Assembly: GCA_010909165.1 (NCBI GenBank)
Contig: VJWM01000135.1
Span: forward strand, 656,964-720,963
Length of the DNA stretch: 64,000 bases
Direction: 5' to 3'
Origin: Anthoceros angustus
Lineage: Eukaryota; Streptophyta; Anthocerotopsida; Anthocerotales; Anthocerotaceae
Part shown: piece by piece, positions 21,716 to 31,789 of the stretch
How the letters are laid out: the number at the start of each line of letters is the position of its first letter
Numbering within the stretch: the first letter of the stretch is position 1
Notes under the pieces: model-generated
Databases searched by the model: none
Told to the model about the DNA's origin: nothing
The model's input: the letters and a program-made list of their open reading frames with translations, nothing else
Program-made: the position numbers and the translations under genes

Positions 21716-24700
21716 TCAGGGAGTATCATTCTGGTATTTTTCCTGGAACACGTTGCACACTTCCTCGTCTGCAGGCTTTTTTGGGACGTTATCAAATTGG
21801 GCAAGAATATCATAAGTTATTTTATCTGGAGAGCAGCCCCTTTCCTTCATCTCCATGTGTAACTTGCGCGCATCTTCATACCTCCCAAAATCCCCTAGGC
21901 CGCCTATGACGGTGTTGTAGGTGACAACATCTGGCACACAGCCATCGCTACGCATCTGTCTCATAAGGGTTTCACCTTTACTCACTTGACCAGCCCTGCA
22001 GAGACCCGCAATAAGGATGTTGTACAGAATGAGATCTGCAACGAATTTCTTCTCCCTCATTTCCTGGAACAGTTCCCAGGCTTCGTCTACCCTAGATTCT
22101 TGGCAAAGACCAGTGATCAGGATGTGGTAAGTCACTCTATCTGCGACCACATTCGCATCCTTCATCTCTTGGAACAGATTAAGAGCCTCGTCTACTTGAT
22201 CTGCCCTTCTCAGTCCATCCATCATGGAGTTGTATGTGATGACATCCATGTCAAAGCCCAATGCTTTCATTTCTTGCAAAAGATTCCAAGCCTCATCCAT
22301 CTCTCCTGCTTTTCCAAGTCCAGAAATCACAGTATTGTATGTCACCAGATTTGGTTCACATCCTTGTTCCTTCATCTCTCTGAATAGAGTCCAGGCCCTA
22401 TCAATGTAACCCGCTTTGCTCAGTCTGTTGACGAGTGTGGAGTAAACATATACATCTGGCTTGCAACCCGCCTCTTTCATTGCGCTAAATAGATTACAGG
22501 CTTCCTCAACCAGCCCCATACTACCGACAATATTAATAATAGCATTGAAGGTGAACCCATCTGGTTTCAATCCTTTGGCCTTCAGTTCACCAAAAAGCTC
22601 GTATGCATCTTGCAGTTCTCCAGCCTTCCCCAACGCATAGAGAAGTGTGTTCCATGTGATCAGATCTGGATTGCAGCCATCTTTTTGCATTTGCACATAG
22701 ATATCTTTGGCTTTGTTAGGCTGACCAGCCTTGCCCAGCCCGTAAATGAGGGCATTGTAAGTTTGAAGACCAGGGACACAATTCTTCAATTTCATCTCTG
22801 CAAAAAGTTGCAAGGCTTTATCAATCTGCTCATCCTTGCCGTGTCCGTCAATGAGTGTCGTATATGTTATGGTGTTTGGCGAACACCCTTGGTGTTGCAT
22901 TTCCTGAAAAAGACGGTCCGCTAAGTCCATCTTTCCTACCCTTACTGCAGCACCAATCACGGTGTTGTAAGTCACCTGATCCCTAGCACAACCAACCCTT
23001 TCCATCTCTTCAAAGATCTCAAAGGCCTTCTCAAATCTGCCTGCCTTTGAAAGACCTGCAATCAGAACATTATAATTGAGCACTTCCGGAACAAACGATT
23101 TCGCTTTCATATCCTCAAACAGCATGTAAGCTTGATCAATCATTTCAGCCTTACAATATGCATCCAGGAAAATAGAATATGTCACAGTATCTGGGAAACG
23201 ACCTCTTCGCCTCATGTCATCCATGTGCTTGGATGCTTTGTCTAGTTGACCAGCTTTACAAAGGCCATGCAAGTAAGAGTTGTGGGTCACAATATTAGCT
23301 GAACAGCCTTCTTGCTCCATCTTTACAAAAAGTTTCAGAGCATCGTCTATCTGACCTGCTTTAGCAAAAGCAGACATTAGCGTGTTGTATGTTATAAGAC
23401 CTGGGGTACACCCGGCTCTACTCATACTGTCAAACAGGTCCAGGGCCATCTCCATCTTGCCCGCTTTCCCACAGCCATCAATCAGTATGTTGTAAATGAT
23501 CACATTTGGCTGAGGTCCCCCAGCTCTCATATTCGTGAACATCTGATATGCTTCATCAATCCTGTTCGCCTTGCAAAGTCCAAAGATGATAGCACAATAT
23601 GTGAAGACATTTGCTGGACAACCATTCGTCTTCATGTCCTCAAACAGCGACAAGGCGTCATCCAGTTTGCCTGCTTTGACAAAGCAATCAATTACACTGT
23701 TGTATGTCCTAGTGTCTGGACGAAGCCCAAGAGCCAGCATCTGTTCATACATTTGCTGAGCCGTGTGATGGAATTTTCCCTTCACTAGGATATCAATAAG
23801 GCAGTTGTAATTGATCACATTCGGCTTGCAGCCAAAGCTTCTGAACCTCTCAAACGCATTGATTGCGCCTTTGTAATTCCTGGCCTTGCCATAGCTTGTC
23901 AGAATTCCAGTCAAAGTGACAGCTGAGAGCTCACATTTATCAATCCGCATTTCCTCAACCAGGTTCCACATAGCCACAAGGTTTCCTGCGTCACCCAGTT
24001 TATGAATTATCATGGTATATGTGTACGCATTGTGTTTGTACCCTTTTTGCTGCTCCGCCCAATTGAAGAATGACAAAGACAGTTGTACATCTTTCAGCTG
24101 CCTCAGTACTTCTGCTACAACATAAGGCCTTAAGGTTACCTTCAGCTGTTCCAATGCTTGGACCACAGCTGAATCCCACTTGCCCCCTTCCAGTATGTCA
24201 ACAATGGCCTTGATCTGACGAGCCTCATTCTGGGGTGCCAATTTCCGCCTAAGCTCACTGAAAACCTTGCTTCGCAAAGGATTTCCCTCCAGCATATCGT
24301 TGAGGTTGAGCGTTCCAACATTTGGGCGTAACGACCTTGCAATGCCAGCATTCAGCCTCTGTGCATCCGTACCAGGCTCAACAGCGAAACCGGGGCACTT
24401 CCTGACATATGTGTCGGATGATGGCCTGGATGGGGTAGCCGATGCTGGTCCTGCAAGGAACGAACCCAACACACTACTTCAACAACAAAAAATCATCCAA
24501 CAGCCAAGGAGAAGATTCGAACGACCCAGCAGCAGACAGAACGCCAGGATCCCAGAAAGAGCTACAACGCAGCTTGGAGCACAGCATTGCAACAGTCGTA
24601 CACGCAGCTGAGCTGCACACTACCTGCGAAGCATGTTTTGGGGGAGCGAGTAGATGCTTCTAGCCCACAACCGCAGCCCCTGTTGAAGGAGAAGTGTGCC

Positions 24701-24771
24701 ATAGCATGTCGGGCTCGGGACAGGGGCAGCGGAGCTTCGGCTACAACCCAACGGTGTCCGGCCAGACACAT
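21716..24771 (-). CDS. P-class pentatricopeptide repeat protein (2 exons, 960 aa)
   Basis: Sequence-specific organellar RNA-binding protein, probably acting in RNA stability, processing or translation. Exon 1 is 24624-24771 and exon 2 is 21716-24450; the join is GCA-G|GA and restores the frame exactly. The N-terminus from exon 1 is basic and lacks acidic clusters, as in a plastid or mitochondrial targeting peptide. From about residue 190 to the end there are about 21 contiguous 35-residue PPR motifs of the form VITYNTLIDGLCKAG...A..LFEEM...GC.PD. All are P-type; no E, DYW or SMR domain follows, so RNA editing activity is not indicated. Position 5 and 35 residues alternate between N, S, T and D, so an RNA code could be read. 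A single long exon is typical of plant PPR genes. Its start is only 157 bp from the divergent UPF0548 start. Confidence 0.92.
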
Positions 24772-24928
24772 GTGTGCTCAGCTGCCGGCCGCCGAGTAGG
24801 CCACCTCAAGCTCCTCATAGCTCGAAATTAGCTGCCTGTATCGCACACAGGCGCGCAGACAAAAGGCCACCACTGACCTAAGAGATGTGAGCAGCGGAGA
24901 TATCCGCTGGCCAAGCTGCTTGTGCACG
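24772..24928. promoter_or_regulatory. Compact bidirectional promoter, PPR / UPF0548
   Basis: Only 157 bp separate the PPR start codon (minus strand) from the UPF0548 start codon (plus strand). Both 5' leaders and both core promoters must therefore overlap or lie inside the opposite gene's transcribed region. No TATA-like box is evident in either direction, which fits a housekeeping, dispersed-start promoter. Confidence 0.6.
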
Positions 24929-25856
24929 ATGTTCACCTTCTCATGGAGGAAGCCTTCTGCGAAAGAGCAGAGAGCTTGTTTGGCTGGCTCCCGGTCGGTG
25001 TCTTCTTTCCTTCCTCACTCTGATCAACCCACATTGCGCAGCTTGTGCAAAATGACGACTATGCTGCTGGGCTTGCAGGTCAGGGGAATTCAACTACGAC
25101 AGCAAGCACGTGGGGGCATCCAGCGACGCCCCATTTTCAGACGGCTACGAGTCGGCGCTGAAGAAAGACGGCTACTCCATCAACCATGCGCGTGTTCAGC
25201 TGGGACGTGGCTCTGAAGCCTTCCTCAGAGCCAGGGAAAACCTACAGAGATGGAGGTGCCTCCATTGTCCACCGCTGTCCTATGTCTGGAGCTCTGCGGA
25301 TGCAAGGGGACTCTAATCCATGCACGTGGAATGCAACGCAGGCATTTTCAATTGGGCTGGGCATCAGTGGACGCGTCCACGCCCATCAAGGTGGGGTCAC
25401 GGTTCTGCGTGTGCAGTCAGGAGCTTTGCACATGGATTCTGAACCCCCTGGAGGTTCTGTATGTGGAAGACTCGAGCTCCCGGGAAAGCAAGGGGCCAGC
25501 TGGGACTGGAGCCAAGCCAGCCACAGCCTTTGCATTTGGAAGCGGCACTCTCAAGGGGCATCTCCTGGTGAGGGTGTCATTCTGTTGTGTAGCAGAAGCT
25601 CATCCAGAGAAGCGAATTCCGTTGGCTGCTAAGCTGCAATGAATTTTACTTTGCGCAGGCGGGGGAAGAGCGCTTTGCTGTGGAGTGGGACGTGGAAGAT
25701 GATCAAGTGTATTTCGACATCTATTCCTTCTCCAAGCCTGCAAACATGCTTGCTACGGTAACGTATCCTATTGTGAAATTCAAGCAGGCTCTGTTTTCGA
25801 AGCACTCAACCGAAGCCATGCGTAAAGCCATGCATATCCATAAAGCGGAAATGTAG
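24929..25856 (+). CDS. UPF0548 / DUF1990 family protein (4 exons, 221 aa)
   Basis: Member of an uncharacterised plant and bacterial family (Arabidopsis At2g17695 type). Exons: 24929-24993, 25079-25255, 25342-25567 and 25659-25856; the total is 222 codons. Family marks in order are FSWRKPS at the N-terminus, GEFNYDSKHVGASS, INHARVQLGRG, W..FGWA-like GWASVDASTPI, FCVCSQE, PLEVLYV, FAFGSGTLKGHLLAGEERF and a last segment with FSKPANML. The third exon is about 10 residues longer than usual between the YV strand and FGSGTL. The first donor (CG|GTCGGT) is weak. There is no signal peptide or membrane segment. Function is unknown; the fold is related to lipocalin/START-like barrels only by general belief, so I assign none. 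Confidence 0.85.
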
Positions 25857-28077
25857 TTGTTTGCCTGGTGGACATGTATGCGTGCAGCATGCCCGCAGGG
25901 TGTTTGACGAGTTAGTCACTGAATTGGTGCCTTGGACTGCTCGCTGCGTACGACGAAAATGGGCTAAGTAAGAAAAAGCCAAGAAGGGCTCTCTCTGTAG
26001 CAGGCATGTAGCAAGCATGTAGCAGGCATGTAGCAAGCATGCAGATTATGTGACATTAGTTTGCCTCCTCAAAGCATTTGCTAATACTGGAGCCGTGGAC
26101 CAGGGTAAGCAGCATAATATGCAGATTCAGGGACATTCCATGTGATTGATGCAAGCAGTTCCCCAAATGACACACGGCTCTCACAATGGGGACCAGGTTC
26201 CAAGTCACAGTGAACTGTACGAATTGGGTTGGATATGTACATCGAATTGAGACGACACAATATCGAATTGGGACTCAGACAGCACAACATTGATTTTAGA
26301 CAACACAAGAATCCGGCGCATCGTCAAGCAGCGTCATGTGGGGATTCAGAAAATGGCACTGAAAAGCACCGTCAGACCTCACACTGAGCCACTCGGTTTG
26401 CAATGACATCACTTTACAAAGGAAAAGCACTCTCAACAGCTCACACTGTCACAGTGTAGAACAAGGCCGACGTCCAGCCACAGCGGTAACGGTCTTGCTT
26501 GAATCAGTTTGCACTTATACGTTTCGTCAGCTCATGGGAAAAAGGGCATTGTGTCTTGCCAGGTACCAGGTCACCGTGAGCTTGAAAAATGTTGCTCACA
26601 GTGTTGTGGGTTTCTGGTCTGCGGGATTCTAACCCGTGCCTCTTTGCAAACTCTTGAGGCTAATCCTCTTATCTCTGGACTACAAATGCTAGGTTGATGC
26701 AGGTTGAATCGCGCAAGATCTTCGACAGCTCGAAGCTCGTTCCGCTCGCACCCGACCGTTCTCAGCTATCCTTTTCCTTCACTGCGAGAGGACATAGGTG
26801 GTTGCCTGGGGCAACCTCCCAAACACACCCAGCCTCTGCTCGGCAGTCTAGCTTGTGCAAAAAAAATCAATCAAGGCATCGGCAAATCCTCGCCTTAAGC
26901 TTGTACCTGAATCCCCACTCCGTATAATAGCAAAGAAATCGAATATTCATTTCTACATAAGCACGCAACTCATCGGATTGCAACTCTGCTTCCAATGACC
27001 TGCACAGACAGAAATGGGCAGGCTGACCTGTATTGCCCAGAAGATGCAAGACTGAGTCCAAATGCTCTTTCTCCTTACATGTTGTGCAGCAACTAAGGAG
27101 GAGTGTATACGTCTGCAAACTCGGCACAGACACGATGGGTAATTGTTTCTTGGACAACCCATCTATGTCTGCCAAACCAGATTTCCTGCTCTCGATCGGT
27201 TTGCTGCACACTGACCACCCTGTACTCCTCTTCCAGCGCAACCCTAGGAATTCACACGTGCTGCAGAGGATTCAAGTTCTGATGGTTCGTGCCCCACAGG
27301 ATGATCCAGCTACGAGCCAATTTCGTGCACCCTTTGTACAGGGGGAGCCGCTGCTTTGGACGAAACATAATCTGAAACGAAAGTGGAAAGAGTGAGGGTC
27401 TGAAGACAGCTGACCTATGCACAGGTCCGAGAAAGAGAAGCAAGGCGCTGTCAACCATTTCCTACTCAAATGAAGCAAGCTTAAGCCGCCACTGTAGGAT
27501 ATTTCGTGCACCCCAAGATCAGGTCTCTTCTTTTCAGGTTGGTGCACCGATGAGGGCCCAACAAGTGAAGCGTTCTGTCCGGCTGGCTTCCACCTTTCCT
27601 GCCTTCTGACATTGCCGATGCTCTCAATGAAGAAGCATTTTGTACGAGACCTTTACACACTATCTGAGACTTACATATCTACATAGATCCGAGACATGAC
27701 ACTATCCAGTGAAGTTCCATGCTGGTCTACCGTCGCAGCTCGACTGGTAGCAGATATTGTTGTTGTCACTTGTTGGTTACCGTCGTAAAAGGCAATCTTC
27801 GAGACAGAAGAAGCGTGACCACCGGCTTGATGTGGCACATGTTTTCAGCTGGTAACCACCTTCGATTCCATACATAAGAGTAGGAGCCAGGTAGATACAC
27901 GGGTATCCAAGCTATACAATGCTTCCAAGGGCAGGACAAGAAACAAGTCCAGCAACGTCCTTCCAGTCCCAGGTGAAGAACGACTGCATTGGAATCTACC
28001 TGGACTAATCCTGTGAGCATGGGAGTTGCGCACTAGGAATTTAGGATAAATCTCATACGCTAAACGCAAGAGAGAAA
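25857..28077. other. 2.2-kb spacer without a supported gene
   Basis: This holds a short CATGTAGCARG tandem run at 25997-26042 and one tRNA-like stretch (listed separately). A minus-strand frame at 26867-27241 and its neighbours have no recognisable domain and no clear splice links. The final 400 bp are the 3' flank of the polyphenol oxidase gene. Confidence 0.5.
26617..26690 (-). tRNA. tRNA-like sequence, degenerate
   Basis: The minus strand carries an A-box-like TGTAGTCCAGAGATAAGAGG and, about 40 bases on, a B-box-like GGGTTAGAATCCC inside a T-arm with 4 of 5 pairs and loop TTAGAAT. The 5' and 3' ends do not pair as an acceptor stem. It is best seen as a tRNA pseudogene or a tRNA-derived repeat fragment. 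Confidence 0.3.
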
Positions 28078-30199
28078 CTAATCCAGAGTAAGAAGAGCGC
28101 CCTTGAGTTTCACACCCTTTTCCGTATCATCGCCCCTGGGCACGATGGTGACGAGAAGCCCGGAGGGCTTGTTGAGGCCCAGCAGCTCGAAGTTGGCAGA
28201 GATGGCGAAGCGGACGTTCACTCTGCGGTAGGTGCCAACAGCGCCGCCGAGCTTGCCCTCGGGAATGCTGTTGTAGGAGCCGACGAACTGAGGGATGGAT
28301 TTGGGAGTGGAGGCGTCGGCGCTGGGCAAGTTGATGAAAACGGAGAAAGCCAAAGAGCCTTGGGAGGGCACCTTCACTCCCTCCAGGATGAGAGTCTTCT
28401 CCAGGTCTTGGAAGTCCAGGTCTTTGAGCTCCTGCGGAACACGCTCCGGGGTGACGCGAACGGTGAAGGGCTTGTCCCCGGTGTCGGCATCCTTCCCTTT
28501 GCGCGCCGCTTTAGAGCCGAATTCCGCGAAGTCTTCGGCAGCTCGCTGCGGCTTGGGGACCTTGCGCAGCTTCTGCACAGTGTTGTTGGGGTCCTTGGTG
28601 TAGTCCTGGATCAAAGCCGCTGCCGCGTTCGCGTCCCCGAGCCCGCCGGCAGCGCTCAGCACCGAGCTGTAGGTGAGCCAGGCCTGGTCCTCCTGCACGA
28701 ATGGGTAGTCGTAGCGCAGGTTGTTCTTGTGGTCCAGGACATCGCGCACCCGGATCTTCACCAGCTGCTTCTTCTCGTCGTAGAAGAGGAAGGCTCCGTC
28801 CAGCCACTGGGGGTCCGTGAAGTTGGTCCGGTAGTTGTCACCCCGCGTCCTGCCGTCGGGCAGCTTCACCCTGCGCACAGGCCGGCCCGTGGCCGTCTTG
28901 TCCGACGGCAGATTCTCCCACACCGTCCACAGCCTGTCCACATTCCCGTGGAGGTGGTAGAAGAGCGGGTCCAATCCCGCGGTCGCGAAATTGCCAAGGT
29001 TCTGCGCACGTCATTTGCAGAAAACCCTGGCGTCAATCGTCCACACAATTGCGAATGCAACCAAAGGGGGAATGATGTTGGTGCAGCCATGGCCATATGG
29101 CTGCGTAGCGTACCTCCTTGGTGCTCGGAAATGCCACGGGATCCCCGCCCCAGCGGTGCACTGCGGTGTGAGGGTCTCTCTCCAGAGACCCAGCCTGAAG
29201 GTCGGTGGTGCCATCTACATTGGTGCCATCCGCGAAGATCTTGCCTCCCAGGAAAGCTGTGGAGGACAAGGTGGTGGTGACGCTGTTGTACATGATGGAG
29301 AGGTTGTTGGCGCGCACCTGGTCCGGGTCCGTGTAATCGGTGACGCCATCGAAGCCCAGGTTGAGGATGGGGGCGATGCCGGTGCTGAGGTGCTTGGCAT
29401 TCCGTTTGGGGTCGTAGAGCGCGGAGGATTTGTCTTCGAAGATGGGGGGGATGATGTTGGCATTGGCCCGGATGCTCTGGTTGTCCCAGTTCCAGAACGG
29501 GAGCTTGAAGGAGGGGTCGTCGATGAGGCTGGCGAGGATCCGCTCGTGGAAGTAGAGCTCGGCGCGGTGGAAGGGGAAGAAGTACCAGCCGAAGTGGATC
29601 TGCAAGGTGGTCCCGGGCGCGCCCGCCGGCAAGGGGAAGGCGCCGTTGCAGTAGGAGCAGTGCACCTTGCCCTGCTGGAACAGGCTCCGGGGGTCCTCGT
29701 CCGGGAGCTCCGCCATGCGCTTGTACGCCAGCTTCAGCTTGGCGATGTAGGCCGCGTCCAGCTTGTGCACCGGCTGGCGCGGGAGGATGGGGATCCTGGT
29801 GTCGGCCTTGAAGTTGATGATGGCCGGGGGGGCCGTGTAGCCCGGGGGGCAGCATTCAACCGGGAAGCTCTTGTCCTGGGTCTTGTACGCCGTGGTGCAT
29901 TTGGTGAAGTCGGGTGGCGGGAACGGGCCCGACTCCGGCCCCCCGAGGGCGGACCCCGCGCCCGGCAGCAGGATGCTGCCCGCGGCCAGGGTTCCCGCCA
30001 GCATCTCCCTCCTGCCAGCGCTCCTCCGTCCTCCCCGCTCATCTTCCGCCTCCGCCGTGGCCTTCACCACCACCGGCCTCGGCCTCGGCCTCGGCCTCGG
30101 CCCGCTGAGCCTGCACTTGCCGCTTCCCAGGCCCACCGCTGCATTTGTGGAGAGGCAGCCCGCCAGAACCGAGGCCTGTACGCTTGCAATTGACGCCAT
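28078..30199 (-). CDS. PPO: Polyphenol oxidase, thylakoid-lumen type (2 exons, 669 aa)
   Basis: Type-3 copper enzyme that oxidises o-diphenols to quinones. Exon 1 is 29114-30199, exon 2 is 28078-29001, and the intron is GT-AG in phase 0. The leader is bipartite: a Ser/Ala/Arg-rich plastid part, then a twin-arginine GRREMLAG (~64) and a hydrophobic LAAGSILLPGAGSALG stretch that fits Tat-dependent lumen import. The CuA site has VHCSYCNG (with the Cys of the thioether bridge), IHFGW and FFPFHRAELYFHE. The CuB site has HTAVHRW (~345) and DPLFYHLHGNVDRLW (~370-385). The DWL domain (QWLDGAFLFYDE) and the KFDV domain (TVRVTPERV, FSVFINLP) follow, so the C-terminal shielding domain is complete. Polyphenol oxidases are multicopy in mosses and absent from Arabidopsis. 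Long plus-strand frames opposite this gene are shadows of its GC-rich codons. Confidence 0.95.
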
Positions 30200-31789
30200 C
30201 GCAGGGAACTTGTTCTTCCAAGCCTACACTGAGACACAGCGTCCTGTATACATACATCGCTGGTGCTGGAAGGGGCTCTATGATTGTGGATTTCAATACA
30301 ATTCTTTCGGGACGTCATGCAGATTGTCGGGGGAGTCGATCCCGGATCTGTTGCTTGGATGGCTACGACCGTAACCGTTGGACTACGTGACTACAATACA
30401 ATTCTTCCTCGTGAACGAGAGAGATGGGCAATCCTGATTGGAGCTGTCTCCTCCTGGAGTCCTGTGTCCAATGTGCAATGCACAATGACGTTCCCACTCA
30501 GCGCCACGTCGAACATTTCTGCTCTAACTGGCGGCACTTTCTTCTCCCAGGTGCGATCACGAGGGCTGCTGACCATCTGGTTATGTCACATGTGCCAGCT
30601 CCTGCAATAATGCTCGATGCGTATCCTCGGGGTTGCCGCCGTTGCAGCTGCGAAGGAGCCACATTTGTATGTCGGAAGTAGGACCTACCTTCAATCAATC
30701 AGTGTTTCACTGTGACTGAAGTATGGATGGATACAGTATTGCCTGGTTTCGACTTCATTCCTCTGGAACCTTGCAAGGGATCTTATCTGAAGGTAGATAA
30801 CATAGCCCACCGAAGTCGGAGGTGGGGCGCCGGAGGGGAGAAACCAGATGAGAGGCATCCATGGTTTACGAAGTAGAGCGGGGCGGCACTGGAGCAGTGG
30901 ACATGCGGCAGTGGCTCTCAAGTGTCATATGGATTGGGTGGGGCAACCTCGCCATTCGGAGAACACTGAACGGAGCCTTCACAAGACTGCAAATGACCTT
31001 AAGTAGATTACGTGGCCCGATTCCGGACAGGACCTCGTCAATTCATTCCATATAGCATCTTGCATAATTCTCAACACTCTCAATTTCAGGACCCAGCATT
31101 AGACTCCAAGTAGCCTATCATCAAGTGACGACTCACAGATCACTTCCTCGAGGTGCTGTTCTTTCTTCACTGAATAGGTACACAGCATGTTCTCAAAAGG
31201 GCATCAATTAATTAGTTTTTATCTCTTTTAACGAGCATCTTCTCAATTCGAATGGCTTGCGAATCTATCCAGCTCGCAGGCATCCATTTATGTACATATC
31301 CAGCTTGCACGCATCTGCATGGATGTACGTCGTGGTTCCCAAGCAAATAATCACAGGCACACAGCGGCATGCGCAGCTCAATATCGTTCTCTTTCAACCC
31401 ATAGATTTCATAGCTTTAACAAATTTTATATACTATTATCATTACTATGATACAATTTCTAATAATATTAGATGTGTAATAGTTTCATTGCTCCAATACG
31501 AGTACTCTACGTTCGTTTAATGGTGCGTCTCCGTCGCAAGTGTCACTCTGCTTTCCTAGTGACACTGCTCAGTACAAAACTCGGGAAAGATCAGGACACC
31601 CCATATCAGCGTCCACATCTGTGAACATCAGGTTAGACTACACTCGCTCCACATGTCAAAGTGACTACTGTTACAAATGGGAGACGGGAAGAATGTGGTA
31701 AACTTTGGCTGGCTAGCTACCTGTACACAAATCAAGAGAAGTGTTGTCAGTGCTTCATCCTCAATGGTCCAGAGCAGGGATCTTGAATA
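30200..31789. other. Spacer between PPO promoter and TAF1 3' end
   Basis: The first part is the PPO promoter and leader. The remainder becomes AT-rich around 31.2-31.5 kb. Apart from one tRNA-like stretch at 30323-30393, I see no gene. Confidence 0.5.
30323..30393 (-). tRNA. tRNA-like sequence, degenerate
   Basis: The minus strand reads TAGTCCAACGG (A-box-like), then an arm GTAGC-CATCCAA-GCAAC that would show anticodon TCC, and then GGGATCGACTCCC (B-box-like, one mismatch from GGTTCGANTCC). The uridine before the anticodon is replaced by A, the acceptor ends do not pair and the D-stem is weak. It is probably a pseudogene or tRNA-derived repeat. Confidence 0.3.

Noticed and set aside
26867-27395. 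Overlapping frames on both strands (about 120 codons each)
   Set aside because: Neither has a recognised motif or splice-connected partner. A gene is possible but not supported.
28360-30193. Plus-strand open frames of 306 and 400 codons
   Set aside because: They are antisense to the polyphenol oxidase exons, whose GC-rich third positions keep the other strand open. No domain is present.
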